This document shows, piece by piece, positions 18,377-26,364 of a stretch of 64,000 bases of DNA. Below the pieces are notes generated by a model. The model did no database searches. It was not told where the DNA came from and saw only the letters and a list, made by a program, of their open reading frames with translations. Source of the stretch: Phyllobacterium trifolii (lineage in GTDB: Bacteria > Pseudomonadota > Alphaproteobacteria > Rhizobiales > Rhizobiaceae); the NCBI RefSeq assembly GCF_014192095.1, contig NZ_JACHXN010000006.1, positions 62,001 to 126,000 of the forward strand, written 5' to 3'. The translations under genes were made by a program, and so were the position numbers. The stretch's first letter is position 1, and each line of letters starts with the position of its first letter.

Positions 18377-19426
18377 CTAAAAGGTATCGACGTCGAGGAC
18401 GGCTTGAGCGAAGTCGTGCGGTGCTTCCTGTGGCAGATTGTGGCCAATACCGCCGCTACTGGTCCGGTGCTCGTATTTCCCTGAGAACTTGTTGCGGTAC
18501 GCCGCTGGATCCGGGTGCGGCGCGCCGTTGGCGTCACCTTCAAGTGTTATCGTGGGGACTGCAATCACCGGAAATGTTGCCAGCCGTTTTTCCAGATCGT
18601 CATATTGCGGCTCACCTTCGACGAGGCTCAAGCGCCAGCGATAGTTATGAATGACGATTGCGACATGATCCGGGTTGTTGAACGCTTCGGCCGACCGGTC
18701 GAACGTTGCGTCGTCGAAGTTCCATTTCGGCGATGCGAGTTGCCAGATGAGCTTGGAGAAATCGTGCCGGTTGCTATCGTAGCCCTGGCGTCCGCGTTCG
18801 GTTGCAAAGTAGTACTGATACCACCAGGCGAGCTCGGCCTTCGGTGGCAACGGTTTCTTGTTCGCCTCCTGGCTGCCGATCAGATAGCCGCTTACCGAGA
18901 CCAGAGCTTTGCAGCGCTCTGGCCATAGGGCCGCAATAACGTTGGCCGTGCGCGCACCCCAGTCAAAGCCGGCAATGATTGCCTTTTGTATCTTCAGTGC
19001 ATCCATCAACGCGATGATGTCGACAGCAACAACGGCCTGCTGGCCATTCCGGACCGTATCGCCCGAAAGGAACTGCGTGGTGCCGTAGCCGCGCAGATAC
19101 GGCATGATCACGCGGTAGCCTGCGCCGGCAAGCAAAGGAGCGACGTCGGCGAAACTATAGATATCATATGGCCATCCATGCAGAAGAATAACCGGGTAGC
19201 CATCGGCTGGACCAGCTTCGGCATATCCGACGTTGAGGACGCCGGCGTCGATCTGTTTGATTGGACCCAGGGAGGTATTCGTCCCCGGCTTGATGGTGGG
19301 CAGCGCCGCCGATTTCGTGCCGGTCTGGGCGTTCGCCCTGACGGACTGGAGGAGTGTTGCGGCAGCAAAAGTCGCGGCCGCTATGCCGAGAAGCCCTCGG
19401 CGGCGATGGTTGATTTCTTGCGACAT
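18377..19426 (-). CDS. Tat-exported alpha/beta hydrolase, epoxide hydrolase-like
   Basis: A 349-aa hydrolase. The N-terminus HRRRGLLGIAAATFAAATLL, ending SVRANAQ, is a twin-arginine signal, so it should act in the periplasm. The fold shows HGWPYDIYSF (oxyanion HGxP), the nucleophile elbow AGFDWGARTANVIAAL with Asp where serine hydrolases have Ser, and a C-terminal GGIGHNLPQEAP with the His. Asp plus HGWP is typical of epoxide hydrolases and haloalkane dehalogenases. The substrate is unknown; exported members are common in rhizobia. Confidence 0.87.
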   Translation of the reverse strand: MSQEINHRRRGLLGIAAATFAAATLLQSVRANAQTGTKSAALPTIKPGTNTSLGPIKQIDAGVLNVGYAEAGPADGYPVILLHGWPYDIYSFADVAPLLAGAGYRVIMPYLRGYGTTQFLSGDTVRNGQQAVVAVDIIALMDALKIQKAIIAGFDWGARTANVIAALWPERCKALVSVSGYLIGSQEANKKPLPPKAELAWWYQYYFATERGRQGYDSNRHDFSKLIWQLASPKWNFDDATFDRSAEAFNNPDHVAIVIHNYRWRLSLVEGEPQYDDLEKRLATFPVIAVPTITLEGDANGAPHPDPAAYRNKFSGKYEHRTSSGGIGHNLPQEAPHDFAQAVLDVDTF

Positions 19427-19509
19427 TTCATCGTATCCATTGCTGAAGTTGATTCAGACTGATGCTAGCAAAATGGCCCGCCCGTTCAACGTGGCCAAGC
19501 CTTTGTGCT

Positions 19510-19929
19510 CTAGACGACGTTGAGCACTACATCGACGTTGCCACGTGTGGCTTTGGAGTACGGGCATGTCTGATGTGCACCGTCGACAATCGCTTGCGCA
19601 ACGTCGCGCTCCAGGCCCGGCAGGCTGACGTTGAGGCGCGCTTGAAGGAAATAGGCGCCATCGACGTTGCACAAATCCACTTCGGCATCGACGGCCGTGT
19701 CTGCCGGCAGGGTCACCTTCATCTTGCGTGCTGCAAGGCCCATGGCGCCGATGAAGCATGCCGACCAGCCGGCAGCAAACATCTGTTCCGGATTGGTGCC
19801 GCTGCCAGCGCTGCCTGGGGTCGAGAATTTGACGTCAAGATGGCCATCGTCGCTGCGGCCAGAGCCACCGTCCCGACCGCCGGTGGTGTGGGTTTTGGCT
19901 GTGTAGAGCACTTTTTCGACTTGGGTCAT
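19510..19929 (-). CDS. ohr: Organic hydroperoxide resistance protein (Ohr/OsmC)
   Basis: The 139-aa product reduces organic hydroperoxides. It begins KVLYTAKTHTTGGRDGGSGR, typical of Ohr. The two redox Cys are in GWSACFIGAM and HQTCPYSKAT, and NPEQMFAAGW is the family motif before the first Cys. It is cytoplasmic. No ohrR (MarR) regulator is adjacent, which is unusual for ohr. A perfect inverted repeat lies 32 nt upstream of its start. Confidence 0.93.
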   Translation of the reverse strand: MTQVEKVLYTAKTHTTGGRDGGSGRSDDGHLDVKFSTPGSAGSGTNPEQMFAAGWSACFIGAMGLAARKMKVTLPADTAVDAEVDLCNVDGAYFLQARLNVSLPGLERDVAQAIVDGAHQTCPYSKATRGNVDVVLNVV

Positions 19930-19960
19930 TGTATTGGTCCTTTGAACGGTTGATTTGCTT

Positions 19961-19990
19961 CGGGCAATGACTGCAGCCAGTCATTGCCCG
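19961..19990. repeat. Perfect 13-bp inverted repeat upstream of ohr
   Basis: CGGGCAATGACTG (19961-19973) and CAGTCATTGCCCG (19978-19990) flank a 4-base loop. It lies between the histidine kinase gene (ending at 20098) and ohr, both on the minus strand. No T-run follows on the minus strand. It may be a terminator for the kinase operon, a leader hairpin or an operator for ohr. Confidence 0.6.
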
Positions 19991-20097
19991 CATAAGGCGC
20001 TAGAGACGTATCCCTCATGTGTCAGGGTTGGCGGGAATTGAAACGAATTGTGTAAGGAGGCGAGGCCGGTACATTGAGATACAAATGAGCGGTCCAA

Positions 20098-21444
20098 CTA
20101 TTGCGATGAGTTTACCGGCTTTTGAGGCAATGTTATCTCTGCGGAAAGACCTCCACTGGGTCTGTTTGCCAGGTTAAGCGTCCCGTCAATGGCGAGAGTG
20201 AGTTCCTGCGTGATTGCCAATCCCAGCCCTGTGCCGCCGGTTCCTCTATTCCGGGACTGTTCCAGCCTGAAAAATGGCTGGAGGACTGCCTTGAGCTGAT
20301 CCTCCGGAATGCCCGGGCCACGATCGAGCACTTTTATGATGACTGTCCCTTGAGAGTCTTTCTCAAGAGAAACTTCGGCGCTTCCGCCGAATTTCAGAGC
20401 ATTGTCGATCAGGTTGGTGAAGATGCGGCGCAGGGCGTGGGGCCGGGTGACGATTGCAGTTTCAATCTTTCCGCTCAGGGTCACAGCCTTGCCGGTATCT
20501 TGATAGTCATAGACGAGACTTTCCATAAAAGAATCCACGTCAAGACGGGAGGCTTTTTCTGTATTTCCATGAGCGCTGCGCGCATAGGCAACGCCTTCGT
20601 GTACCAAACGCTCGATCTCCGCCAGATCCTGAACCAATTTGTCCTTTTCAACGGACTCTTCGGCAAACTCCGCACGAAGTTTCATGCGGGTTATCGGCGT
20701 TTGAAGATCGTGCGAGATAGCCGCAAGGATCTGTACCCGCTCTTCAAGGTAGAGTGCGATACGATCTCGCATGGCGTTGAATGCCGTTGCGGCATAGGCG
20801 ACCTCGCGCGGGCCCGTCTCGCTCAACCTCGGCGTTTTCTTGTTCGGGTCGAGCGTGTTGGCAGCATTTGCAAGATTTATGAGGGGGCGGATGGCCTGCT
20901 GAACGGCAAACCATGTGCAAAGAATGAGGAGAAGCAGCTGCGCGATGAGAACATATGGCAGCCATTGTGCCAACGGCATGATCGGTGCCGGATTTACATC
21001 GATTGTCAGCGGATTCCCATCGCTCAGGGTCAGATGAGCTTGCAGGCGTTTGCCATCGCCTGGGATCGACTGAAATCTTATCGGGAAACGCGGATCGACG
21101 GCCTGCCTGATCTTCGCCGCGATACCGGCGCCCTGGTCGGTCAGGGTGTCGATGCCGGGAAGTCCGGCGCCCAACTCAAATCGATAGGTTCCCCGGTCGA
21201 GGCGCTTAAGCCAATCGGCTCGCTCAGACGCTGGCAGGCGATCGAAAATCGCAACCGACGTCGCGACATCGTTCTCAAGTGTGTTGAGCATCACAGCCTT
21301 GGCGGCCATGTAACGCTCGAGAAACTGGACGCTGAAGGTGAGTCCTTGCGCAAGCAGCAAACCAGCAAGCAGTATCAGGAAAAGCCTCGATCCCAGAGTG
21401 CGCGGCCATAAGCGCAACGGCCGAAGTGCGGCACCGATGCTCAT
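20098..21444 (-). CDS. Two-component sensor histidine kinase
   Basis: A 448-aa membrane kinase. One helix (LFLILLAGLLLAQGLTFSV) precedes a periplasmic sensing part of about 130 residues, and a second helix (WLPYVLIAQLLLLILCTWFAV) leads to HAMP. The H-box is AAISHDLQTPITRMKLR, the N-box FTNLIDNALKFGG, and the ATP lid DRGPGIPEDQL plus GTGGTGLGLAI. The ATG overlaps the stop of the response regulator (21441-21444), so the pair is translationally coupled. Its closest layout is the EnvZ-type kinase. The signal is unknown; dipZ and msrA lie beyond the divergent promoter. Confidence 0.93.
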   Translation of the reverse strand: MSIGAALRPLRLWPRTLGSRLFLILLAGLLLAQGLTFSVQFLERYMAAKAVMLNTLENDVATSVAIFDRLPASERADWLKRLDRGTYRFELGAGLPGIDTLTDQGAGIAAKIRQAVDPRFPIRFQSIPGDGKRLQAHLTLSDGNPLTIDVNPAPIMPLAQWLPYVLIAQLLLLILCTWFAVQQAIRPLINLANAANTLDPNKKTPRLSETGPREVAYAATAFNAMRDRIALYLEERVQILAAISHDLQTPITRMKLRAEFAEESVEKDKLVQDLAEIERLVHEGVAYARSAHGNTEKASRLDVDSFMESLVYDYQDTGKAVTLSGKIETAIVTRPHALRRIFTNLIDNALKFGGSAEVSLEKDSQGTVIIKVLDRGPGIPEDQLKAVLQPFFRLEQSRNRGTGGTGLGLAITQELTLAIDGTLNLANRPSGGLSAEITLPQKPVNSSQ

Positions 21445-22181
21445 TGGCGAAGCTCGGAAATCTCGACCGGCATTGCCAGGACGTAGCCCTCGCTGCGAAC
21501 GGTTTTGATGTAGGCGGGTTCGCGTGCGTCATCACCAAGGCGCTGGCGAAGCCGGCTTACCAGTAGATCGATGGACCTGTCGAACAATTCAGCCTCGCGT
21601 CCTTGCGTGAGGTTCAACAGTTGATCCCGATTAAGCACGCGCTGCGGATGATCGACAAACACGCGAAGCAGGCGGTATTCGGCACCGCTAAGTGCTATAG
21701 CCGTTCCCTCGCGGTCGAGCAGATGCCGGCCGGTGGTGTCGAGTTGCCAATCACCAAAGGTCAGAAGCTGGCCGACCTCGGTTATCTGGAGATTGGGCGG
21801 GAGCATGCGCGTACGGCGCAGGATTGCCTTGATGCGCGCCAATAACTCCCGCGCGGCAAATGGTTTTGCGAGATAGTCGTCTGCACCCATTTCCAGGCCA
21901 ACGATGCGGTCGGTTTCGTCGGTCCGGGCGGTCAGCATCAGAATTGGTGTTGCCTTGTGCTTGCCGGCGCGAAGTTCGCGGCACAGGACCAGACCATCAT
22001 CGCCGGGCATCATTATATCGAGAACGATGAGATCGACGGAGTCTGTCTCAAGAAATGACCGCATATGCCGTCCGTCTACCGCCACGGTGACGCGCAGGCC
22101 ATTCTTCTTGAGGTAACCCGAAACAAGTTCCCTTATTTCGCGATCGTCATCGACGATCAGAATGTGGTCGATGTGATCCAT
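21441..22181 (-). CDS. OmpR-family response regulator
   Basis: A 246-aa regulator starting at the internal ATG 22181 (MDHIDHILIVDDDREIREL). The receiver has the acidic pair DDD, phospho-acceptor Asp in LIVLDIMMPGDDGL, and the switch Lys in DDYLAKPF. The C-terminal winged helix contains LSGAEYRLLRVFVDHPQRVLN, FDRSIDLLVSRLRQRLGDD and YIKTVRSEGYVL. It is cotranscribed with the kinase and divergent from the dipZ-like gene, which it may control. Confidence 0.94.
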   Translation of the reverse strand: MDHIDHILIVDDDREIRELVSGYLKKNGLRVTVAVDGRHMRSFLETDSVDLIVLDIMMPGDDGLVLCRELRAGKHKATPILMLTARTDETDRIVGLEMGADDYLAKPFAARELLARIKAILRRTRMLPPNLQITEVGQLLTFGDWQLDTTGRHLLDREGTAIALSGAEYRLLRVFVDHPQRVLNRDQLLNLTQGREAELFDRSIDLLVSRLRQRLGDDAREPAYIKTVRSEGYVLAMPVEISELRQ

Positions 22182-22420
22182 CGCGCAATGCCTTCCATTG
22201 ATATCGTGGCAGTACTTTAGCAGGCATTTTTCGCGCGCGGGCGAGGGCCTTTCGGAAAAATTGTAAGCCAATGTATCCGCGTTGCGCCTGGATACATTGG
22301 CCCACAATTTTGGCTGGTTGAGACACATGCGCGATACGTCGCCGGCGCCTTGTCCCCGGCAACGGCTGAACTCCGTCCGCTGCGCTTCGGCGCTCCTTCA
22401 ACTATCCAAAGGATACGAAG

Positions 22421-23725
22421 ATGACCCTTCCGGTTATTGCTTACCTTGCAGGCGTGCTGACAATCCTCAGCCCATGCATCCTGCCTGTCCTGCCATTCGT
22501 TTTTGCGCGTGCCGAACAGCCGTTCGTGAAGAGCACTCTGCCGATGCTCGCAGGCATGGCGATCACTTTCGCTCTTGTCGCGACACTGGCGGCGGTCGGC
22601 GGCAGCTGGGCTGTTCACGCCAATGAATATGGCCGCTACGCTGCAATCGGGCTGCTTGCGATCTTCGGCTTGACGCTTGTCTCGCCGCAGCTAGCAACAA
22701 TCCTGACACGGCCCGTCGTTGCATTTGCCAACAGGCTGTTGAACGCGACGGGTGGACCACGCTCGACGCCGACGGCCGGTGGTTCGCTGGTTCTCGGTGT
22801 TGCAACGGGCCTGCTGTGGGCGCCCTGTGCAGGCCCGATCCTCGGTCTGGTTTTGACGGGAGCCGCGCTTCAGGGTGCGAATGTCCAGACAACCTTGCTT
22901 CTGCTTGCCTATTCGGCGGGTGCCGCAACGTCACTGGGCTTGGCCCTGCTCATTGGCGGGCGCGTGTTCACGGCCATGAAGCAAGCGCTTGGAGCGGGTG
23001 AGTGGGTGCGCCGCGGCTTGGGCATTGCGGTACTTGCAGGTGTCGTCGCCATTGGTTTTGGTGCCGATACAGGTTTGCTTGCGCGGCTTTCAACCGTCGG
23101 AACGAGCAAGATAGAACAGGCACTTCTAGACGGATTGCATACCAAGGAGCCGTTATCAGCTAGTGCAGCGATCACGACTGACGGTCCTCAGCTCGCGCTC
23201 AACGCCAGCGAAGCATTCCGCAGCGATCTGCCGGTTGAGGGCCAGTTTCCTTCACTCGATGGAGCTGTCGAGTGGCTGAACTCGCCACCGCTCACGACAG
23301 AGCAGCTGCGCGGCAAGGTGGTGCTCGTCGATTTCTGGACGTTCGCTTGTATCAACTGCATCCACACCGTGCCCTATGTTCGGGCCTGGGCGGAAAAGTA
23401 CAAGGATCAGGGCTTGGTGGTAATTGGCGTGCACGCGCCGGAATTCGCCTTCGAACGCAAGATCGAAAACGTCAAAAAGGCCATAGACGAATTCAAGATC
23501 GGTTACCCGGTCGCGATCGACAACAATTTTGCCATCTGGAAAGCGTTCGACAACAGCTATTGGCCAGCCCACTACTTCATCGATGCCAAGGGCCAGATCA
23601 GGTACCACCATTTCGGCGAAGGCGACTATGAGGAGTCCGAGAAGGTCATTCAGGATCTGCTGGCCGAGGCGAAAGGCCAACAGGCGGCCAAGACTGTGCC
23701 GGCTCCGACTGCAAAGCAGGGCTGA
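22421..23725 (+). CDS. DipZ-like fusion of CcdA and thioredoxin domains
   Basis: The 434-aa protein joins a CcdA-type membrane electron carrier (about residues 1-225) with a periplasmic TlpA/thioredoxin-like domain (about 275-420). The membrane part has LAGVLTILSPCILPVLPF and LLWAPCAGPILGLVL, whose two Cys form the transmembrane redox relay. The soluble part has WTFACINCIHTVPYV with a CxxC pair and WPAHYFIDAKGQIRYHH. The likely job is moving cytoplasmic reducing power to periplasmic proteins. A small exported protein and msrA follow, a methionine sulfoxide repair context. Confidence 0.92.
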   Translation: MTLPVIAYLAGVLTILSPCILPVLPFVFARAEQPFVKSTLPMLAGMAITFALVATLAAVGGSWAVHANEYGRYAAIGLLAIFGLTLVSPQLATILTRPVVAFANRLLNATGGPRSTPTAGGSLVLGVATGLLWAPCAGPILGLVLTGAALQGANVQTTLLLLAYSAGAATSLGLALLIGGRVFTAMKQALGAGEWVRRGLGIAVLAGVVAIGFGADTGLLARLSTVGTSKIEQALLDGLHTKEPLSASAAITTDGPQLALNASEAFRSDLPVEGQFPSLDGAVEWLNSPPLTTEQLRGKVVLVDFWTFACINCIHTVPYVRAWAEKYKDQGLVVIGVHAPEFAFERKIENVKKAIDEFKIGYPVAIDNNFAIWKAFDNSYWPAHYFIDAKGQIRYHHFGEGDYEESEKVIQDLLAEAKGQQAAKTVPAPTAKQG

Positions 23726-23741
23726 CCGAAGATGAAAATGC

Positions 23742-23760
23742 TTCGGGCTAAAAGCCCGAG
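23742..23760. other. Short hairpin between dipZ-like and small exported gene
   Basis: TCGGGCT and AGCCCGA flank an AAA loop just after the dipZ-like stop. No T-run follows, so a partial terminator or an mRNA-end structure is possible. Confidence 0.45.
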
Positions 23761-23785
23761 GCTAAAACCTTCAAGGAGACATATC

Positions 23786-23971
23786 ATGCGATTTGCCATT
23801 TTATCCCTGATCGGCGTGGCAGTGCTGATCTCGCCATGCGTCTATGACACCGACCCTCGGGAACCGTCGCCTTTGGCCGCGTTGATTGCGCAAGGCGATC
23901 CCCAACTTGCGGCACCCGGGATTGACTTCTCGAGCCGCAATCCCGACATCTCTACCGAAACAATGCAGTGA
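23786..23971 (+). CDS. Small exported protein, 61 aa
   Basis: The ATG at 23786 follows AAGGAGA with good spacing. The product has an N-terminal hydrophobic segment (MRFAILSLIGVAVLISPCVY) and a polar Pro/Asp-rich rest (DTDPREPSPLAALIAQ). One Cys follows the hydrophobic stretch but the preceding residues do not make a good lipobox. It sits between the DipZ-like gene and msrA in the same direction and could be a partner or substrate of the thioredoxin domain. I do not recognise a family. Confidence 0.65.
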   Translation: MRFAILSLIGVAVLISPCVYDTDPREPSPLAALIAQGDPQLAAPGIDFSSRNPDISTETMQ

Positions 23972-24033
23972 CAGAGTGTGCTTTGAAGGCATAAAGTACT
24001 GCAAATTCCATCACAATGAATGGAGGACATCCA

Positions 24034-24543
24034 ATGACAAAAGAACGGGCAGTGCTGGCCGGCGGCTGTTTCTGGGGGATGCAAGATCTCTTCCGGCGCT
24101 ACGACGGCGTGATATCGACACGTGTCGGCTATTCCGGCGGTGACGTGCCCAATGCGACATACCGTAACCACGGAACCCATGCGGAGGCCATCGAGATCGT
24201 CTTTGATCCCGACCGGATCAGCTACCGGCAAATTCTCGAGTTCTTCTTTCAGATCCACGATCCAAGCACGCGTAACCGTCAAGGCAACGACGTTGGACTG
24301 AGTTATCGTTCGGCGATCTTCTACACGTCGGAAGAGCAGGAGCGGATTGCAAAAGACACCATTGAGGATGTCGACGCTTCCGGCCTGTGGCCTGCCAAGG
24401 TGGTGACTGAAGTTGCGCCAGCCGGAGATTTCTGGGAAGCGGAACCCGAGCATCAGGATTATCTCGAGCGCATTCCGAACGGCTATACGTGCCACTTCAT
24501 CCGGCCCGGTTGGAAACTCCCGGTTCGAGAGAAGATAGCCTGA
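24034..24543 (+). CDS. msrA: Peptide methionine-S-sulfoxide reductase
   Basis: A 169-aa MsrA starting at ATG 24034 behind GGAGG. The catalytic Cys is in [12 protein letters not shown], followed by VGYSGG and [15 protein letters not shown]. It repairs oxidised methionine using thioredoxin. The C-terminus, ending KLPVREKIA, has no typical resolving-Cys pair, so it resembles one-Cys forms. No signal is present, so it is cytoplasmic. It follows the DipZ-like and small exported genes and ends at a strong terminator. Confidence 0.93.
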   Translation: MTKERAVLAGGCFWGMQDLFRRYDGVISTRVGYSGGDVPNATYRNHGTHAEAIEIVFDPDRISYRQILEFFFQIHDPSTRNRQGNDVGLSYRSAIFYTSEEQERIAKDTIEDVDASGLWPAKVVTEVAPAGDFWEAEPEHQDYLERIPNGYTCHFIRPGWKLPVREKIA

Positions 24544-24564
24544 GCCATTGCGACCAACAAACAG

Positions 24565-24592
24565 AGGCCGGTGTTCACACCGGCCTTTTTAT
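24565..24592 (+). terminator. Rho-independent terminator after msrA
   Basis: AGGCCGGTG-TTCA-CACCGGCCT is a perfect 9-bp stem with a 4-base loop followed by TTTT. It separates msrA from the siderophore locus. Confidence 0.92.
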
Positions 24593-24623
24593 TGCGCATA
24601 GCTTTCACGACGAAATTAAATAT

Positions 24624-24638
24624 TGACTAAATTAGTCA
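24624..24638. promoter_or_regulatory. RirA-type iron box before siderophore esterase operon
   Basis: TGACTAAATTAGTCA is a perfect palindrome of the form TGA-N9-TCA, the iron-responsive operator motif bound by RirA in Rhizobium and Agrobacterium. It lies 72-86 nt before the esterase start. Three more copies of the same pattern occur in this locus. Confidence 0.8.
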
Positions 24639-24709
24639 TGTTTTATAACTGACGCGGCAAGGGCTGCTCCAAGAGCAGACCTGCACCGAAATCCCACAGC
24701 GATGGATCT

Positions 24710-25597
24710 ATGCAAGCATTTCCGAATACATCGCCCGCTTTGGTCGGACACACAACATTTCACGATGTGATTTCCGGTCGAAACGGCGCGGTCTACCGGA
24801 TATTTATCTATTGCCCACCCGGCGATGCACCTGAGCAGGGTTGGCCGGTCCTCTACATGACCGACGGCAATGCGGTGATCGGCACGGCAGTCGATGTAAT
24901 GCGAGCGCAGGCGAGCTATCCGAGTGGTACCAATGTCGGATATGGGGTCGTCGTGACCATCGGCTACCCTCTCGACGCTGCATATGATCCCCTGCGCCGC
25001 TCCTGGGATCTTAGCCCGCCGCCCGGTCAGACCTATCCGCCATTCTACGAAAACAGTCCGGTAGTGAAAACCGGCGGTGCCGAAGAGTTCCTGGGATTTA
25101 TCGAGGAACAGATAAAGCCGCTCGTCGAGGCAACACATCCGATTGACCGGAGCCGTCAAGCGCTCTTCGGCCACTCCTTCGGCGGTCTTTTCGTGCTCTA
25201 CAGCTTTTTCACTTCGCCTTCGGCCTTTACGACCTGGATCGCCGCCAGTCCATCGATCTATTGGGAAGACCGTGTCATCGATCAATTCTATCCGTCATTT
25301 GCTGCCGTTCCGAAGACGAGGGATAACGCGAGGCTGTTCCTCTCCTGCGGCGAGTATGAAACCGACAAACTGGCGCCGTTTCAGCTTGGTGCGTCGGATG
25401 AGGCTGAGCGGCTCGAGCAGAAAAAAGTCACACTGAACGATGTGAATGCCGTGGAACTGGTGGAGCGGCTGAACGGTCTGCCGGGCCAGCCGATACGTGC
25501 ACAATTTGAAATCCATCTCGGTGAGAATCACATGTCATTGCTGCCGGTTGCCGTCAATCGTGCGATCCAGAATGCATTCGCCGTCAGAACACTGTGA
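24710..25597 (+). CDS. Siderophore esterase-like alpha/beta hydrolase (IroE/BesA type)
   Basis: A 295-aa esterase with the putative-esterase fold: YRIFIYCPPGDAPEQGWPVLYMTDG near the start, the Ser nucleophile in LFGHSFGGLFVLYSFF at about residue 160, and the His in HLGENHMSLLPVA. No signal peptide is seen, so it should be cytoplasmic. Beside siderophore genes and behind an iron box, it most likely hydrolyses an ester-linked ferri-siderophore to release iron. If so, the siderophore contains ester bonds. The stop overlaps the next start. Confidence 0.82.
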   Translation: MQAFPNTSPALVGHTTFHDVISGRNGAVYRIFIYCPPGDAPEQGWPVLYMTDGNAVIGTAVDVMRAQASYPSGTNVGYGVVVTIGYPLDAAYDPLRRSWDLSPPPGQTYPPFYENSPVVKTGGAEEFLGFIEEQIKPLVEATHPIDRSRQALFGHSFGGLFVLYSFFTSPSAFTTWIAASPSIYWEDRVIDQFYPSFAAVPKTRDNARLFLSCGEYETDKLAPFQLGASDEAERLEQKKVTLNDVNAVELVERLNGLPGQPIRAQFEIHLGENHMSLLPVAVNRAIQNAFAVRTL

Positions 25598-26361
25598 TGA
25601 TGACGCTGCCGTGCGATCCGCTGTCGGACTTGCCGGTTGTTCCAGCCTCGCGCGTCGACCAAGGGGGATCCGGCGTCGATATCTGGTGGTGGGCCCATGG
25701 GCCTGACACGGACTGGACCAGAATAAGTGTCGCGTTGGTCCCCGACGAACGGGCACGAGCTGCGAGCTTCCATTTTGAAAAAGATGCCCGAGCCTTCATG
25801 GCGGGGCGCTACTTGCAGCGATCGGTCCTCTCGCTTTATACGGCCGCGCCGATTGCCGATCTGAACATCGTCGCCGGACTGCACGGCAAACCAGCTCTCG
25901 CCGGGCAGTCCGACGGAATTGCCTTCAACTTGTCCAATACGGAAGGGTTCGCGGCCTTCGCGATCAGCGGGGACGCCGTGGCACTGGGTATCGACGTCGA
26001 AGCCCTCACGACGGTGATTGAACCCGAGACATCTTCATTATTTTGCTCGGCGGCAGAGTCCGAGATGCTCTCGGTGCTGCGCGGCCAGGCGCGTCAATCG
26101 AGGCTTCTGAGCTATTGGACCTTGAAGGAGAGTTACCTCAAGGCGACAGGCACCGGCCTGACTGCAGCGCCGGAACAACTGAACATCCGGCTGGATCGCG
26201 AGACGAACGCTATTCGCATGGATAAGGTGCCGAGCGACGATGACGCCTTGTGGCATCACCGCCTTTTTCTCGCACCTTCCGGTCATTTGATTGCTGTTTC
26301 AACACAGTCGGGGGGAGAGGAATTGCTCTTTCATCAACGTGAACTGGTCCATCCTGCTTGA
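25597..26361 (+). CDS. 4'-phosphopantetheinyl transferase (Sfp/EntD superfamily)
   Basis: A 254-aa enzyme that adds the phosphopantetheine arm to the NRPS carrier domain. ALGIDVEAL is the metal-binding GxDxE motif and LLSYWTLKESYLKATGTGL is the WxxKEAxxKxxG motif. The start is ambiguous (GTG 25594, ATG 25597, ATG 25600), all overlapping or touching the esterase stop. It is cotranscribed with the esterase and convergent with the monooxygenase gene. Confidence 0.93.
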   Translation: MMTLPCDPLSDLPVVPASRVDQGGSGVDIWWWAHGPDTDWTRISVALVPDERARAASFHFEKDARAFMAGRYLQRSVLSLYTAAPIADLNIVAGLHGKPALAGQSDGIAFNLSNTEGFAAFAISGDAVALGIDVEALTTVIEPETSSLFCSAAESEMLSVLRGQARQSRLLSYWTLKESYLKATGTGLTAAPEQLNIRLDRETNAIRMDKVPSDDDALWHHRLFLAPSGHLIAVSTQSGGEELLFHQRELVHPA

Positions 26362-26364
26362 TGC

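Noticed and set aside
20122-21411. 429-codon plus-strand frame opposite the first histidine kinase
   Set aside because: The antisense frame has no domain and no ribosome site, while the minus-strand kinase has every family motif.
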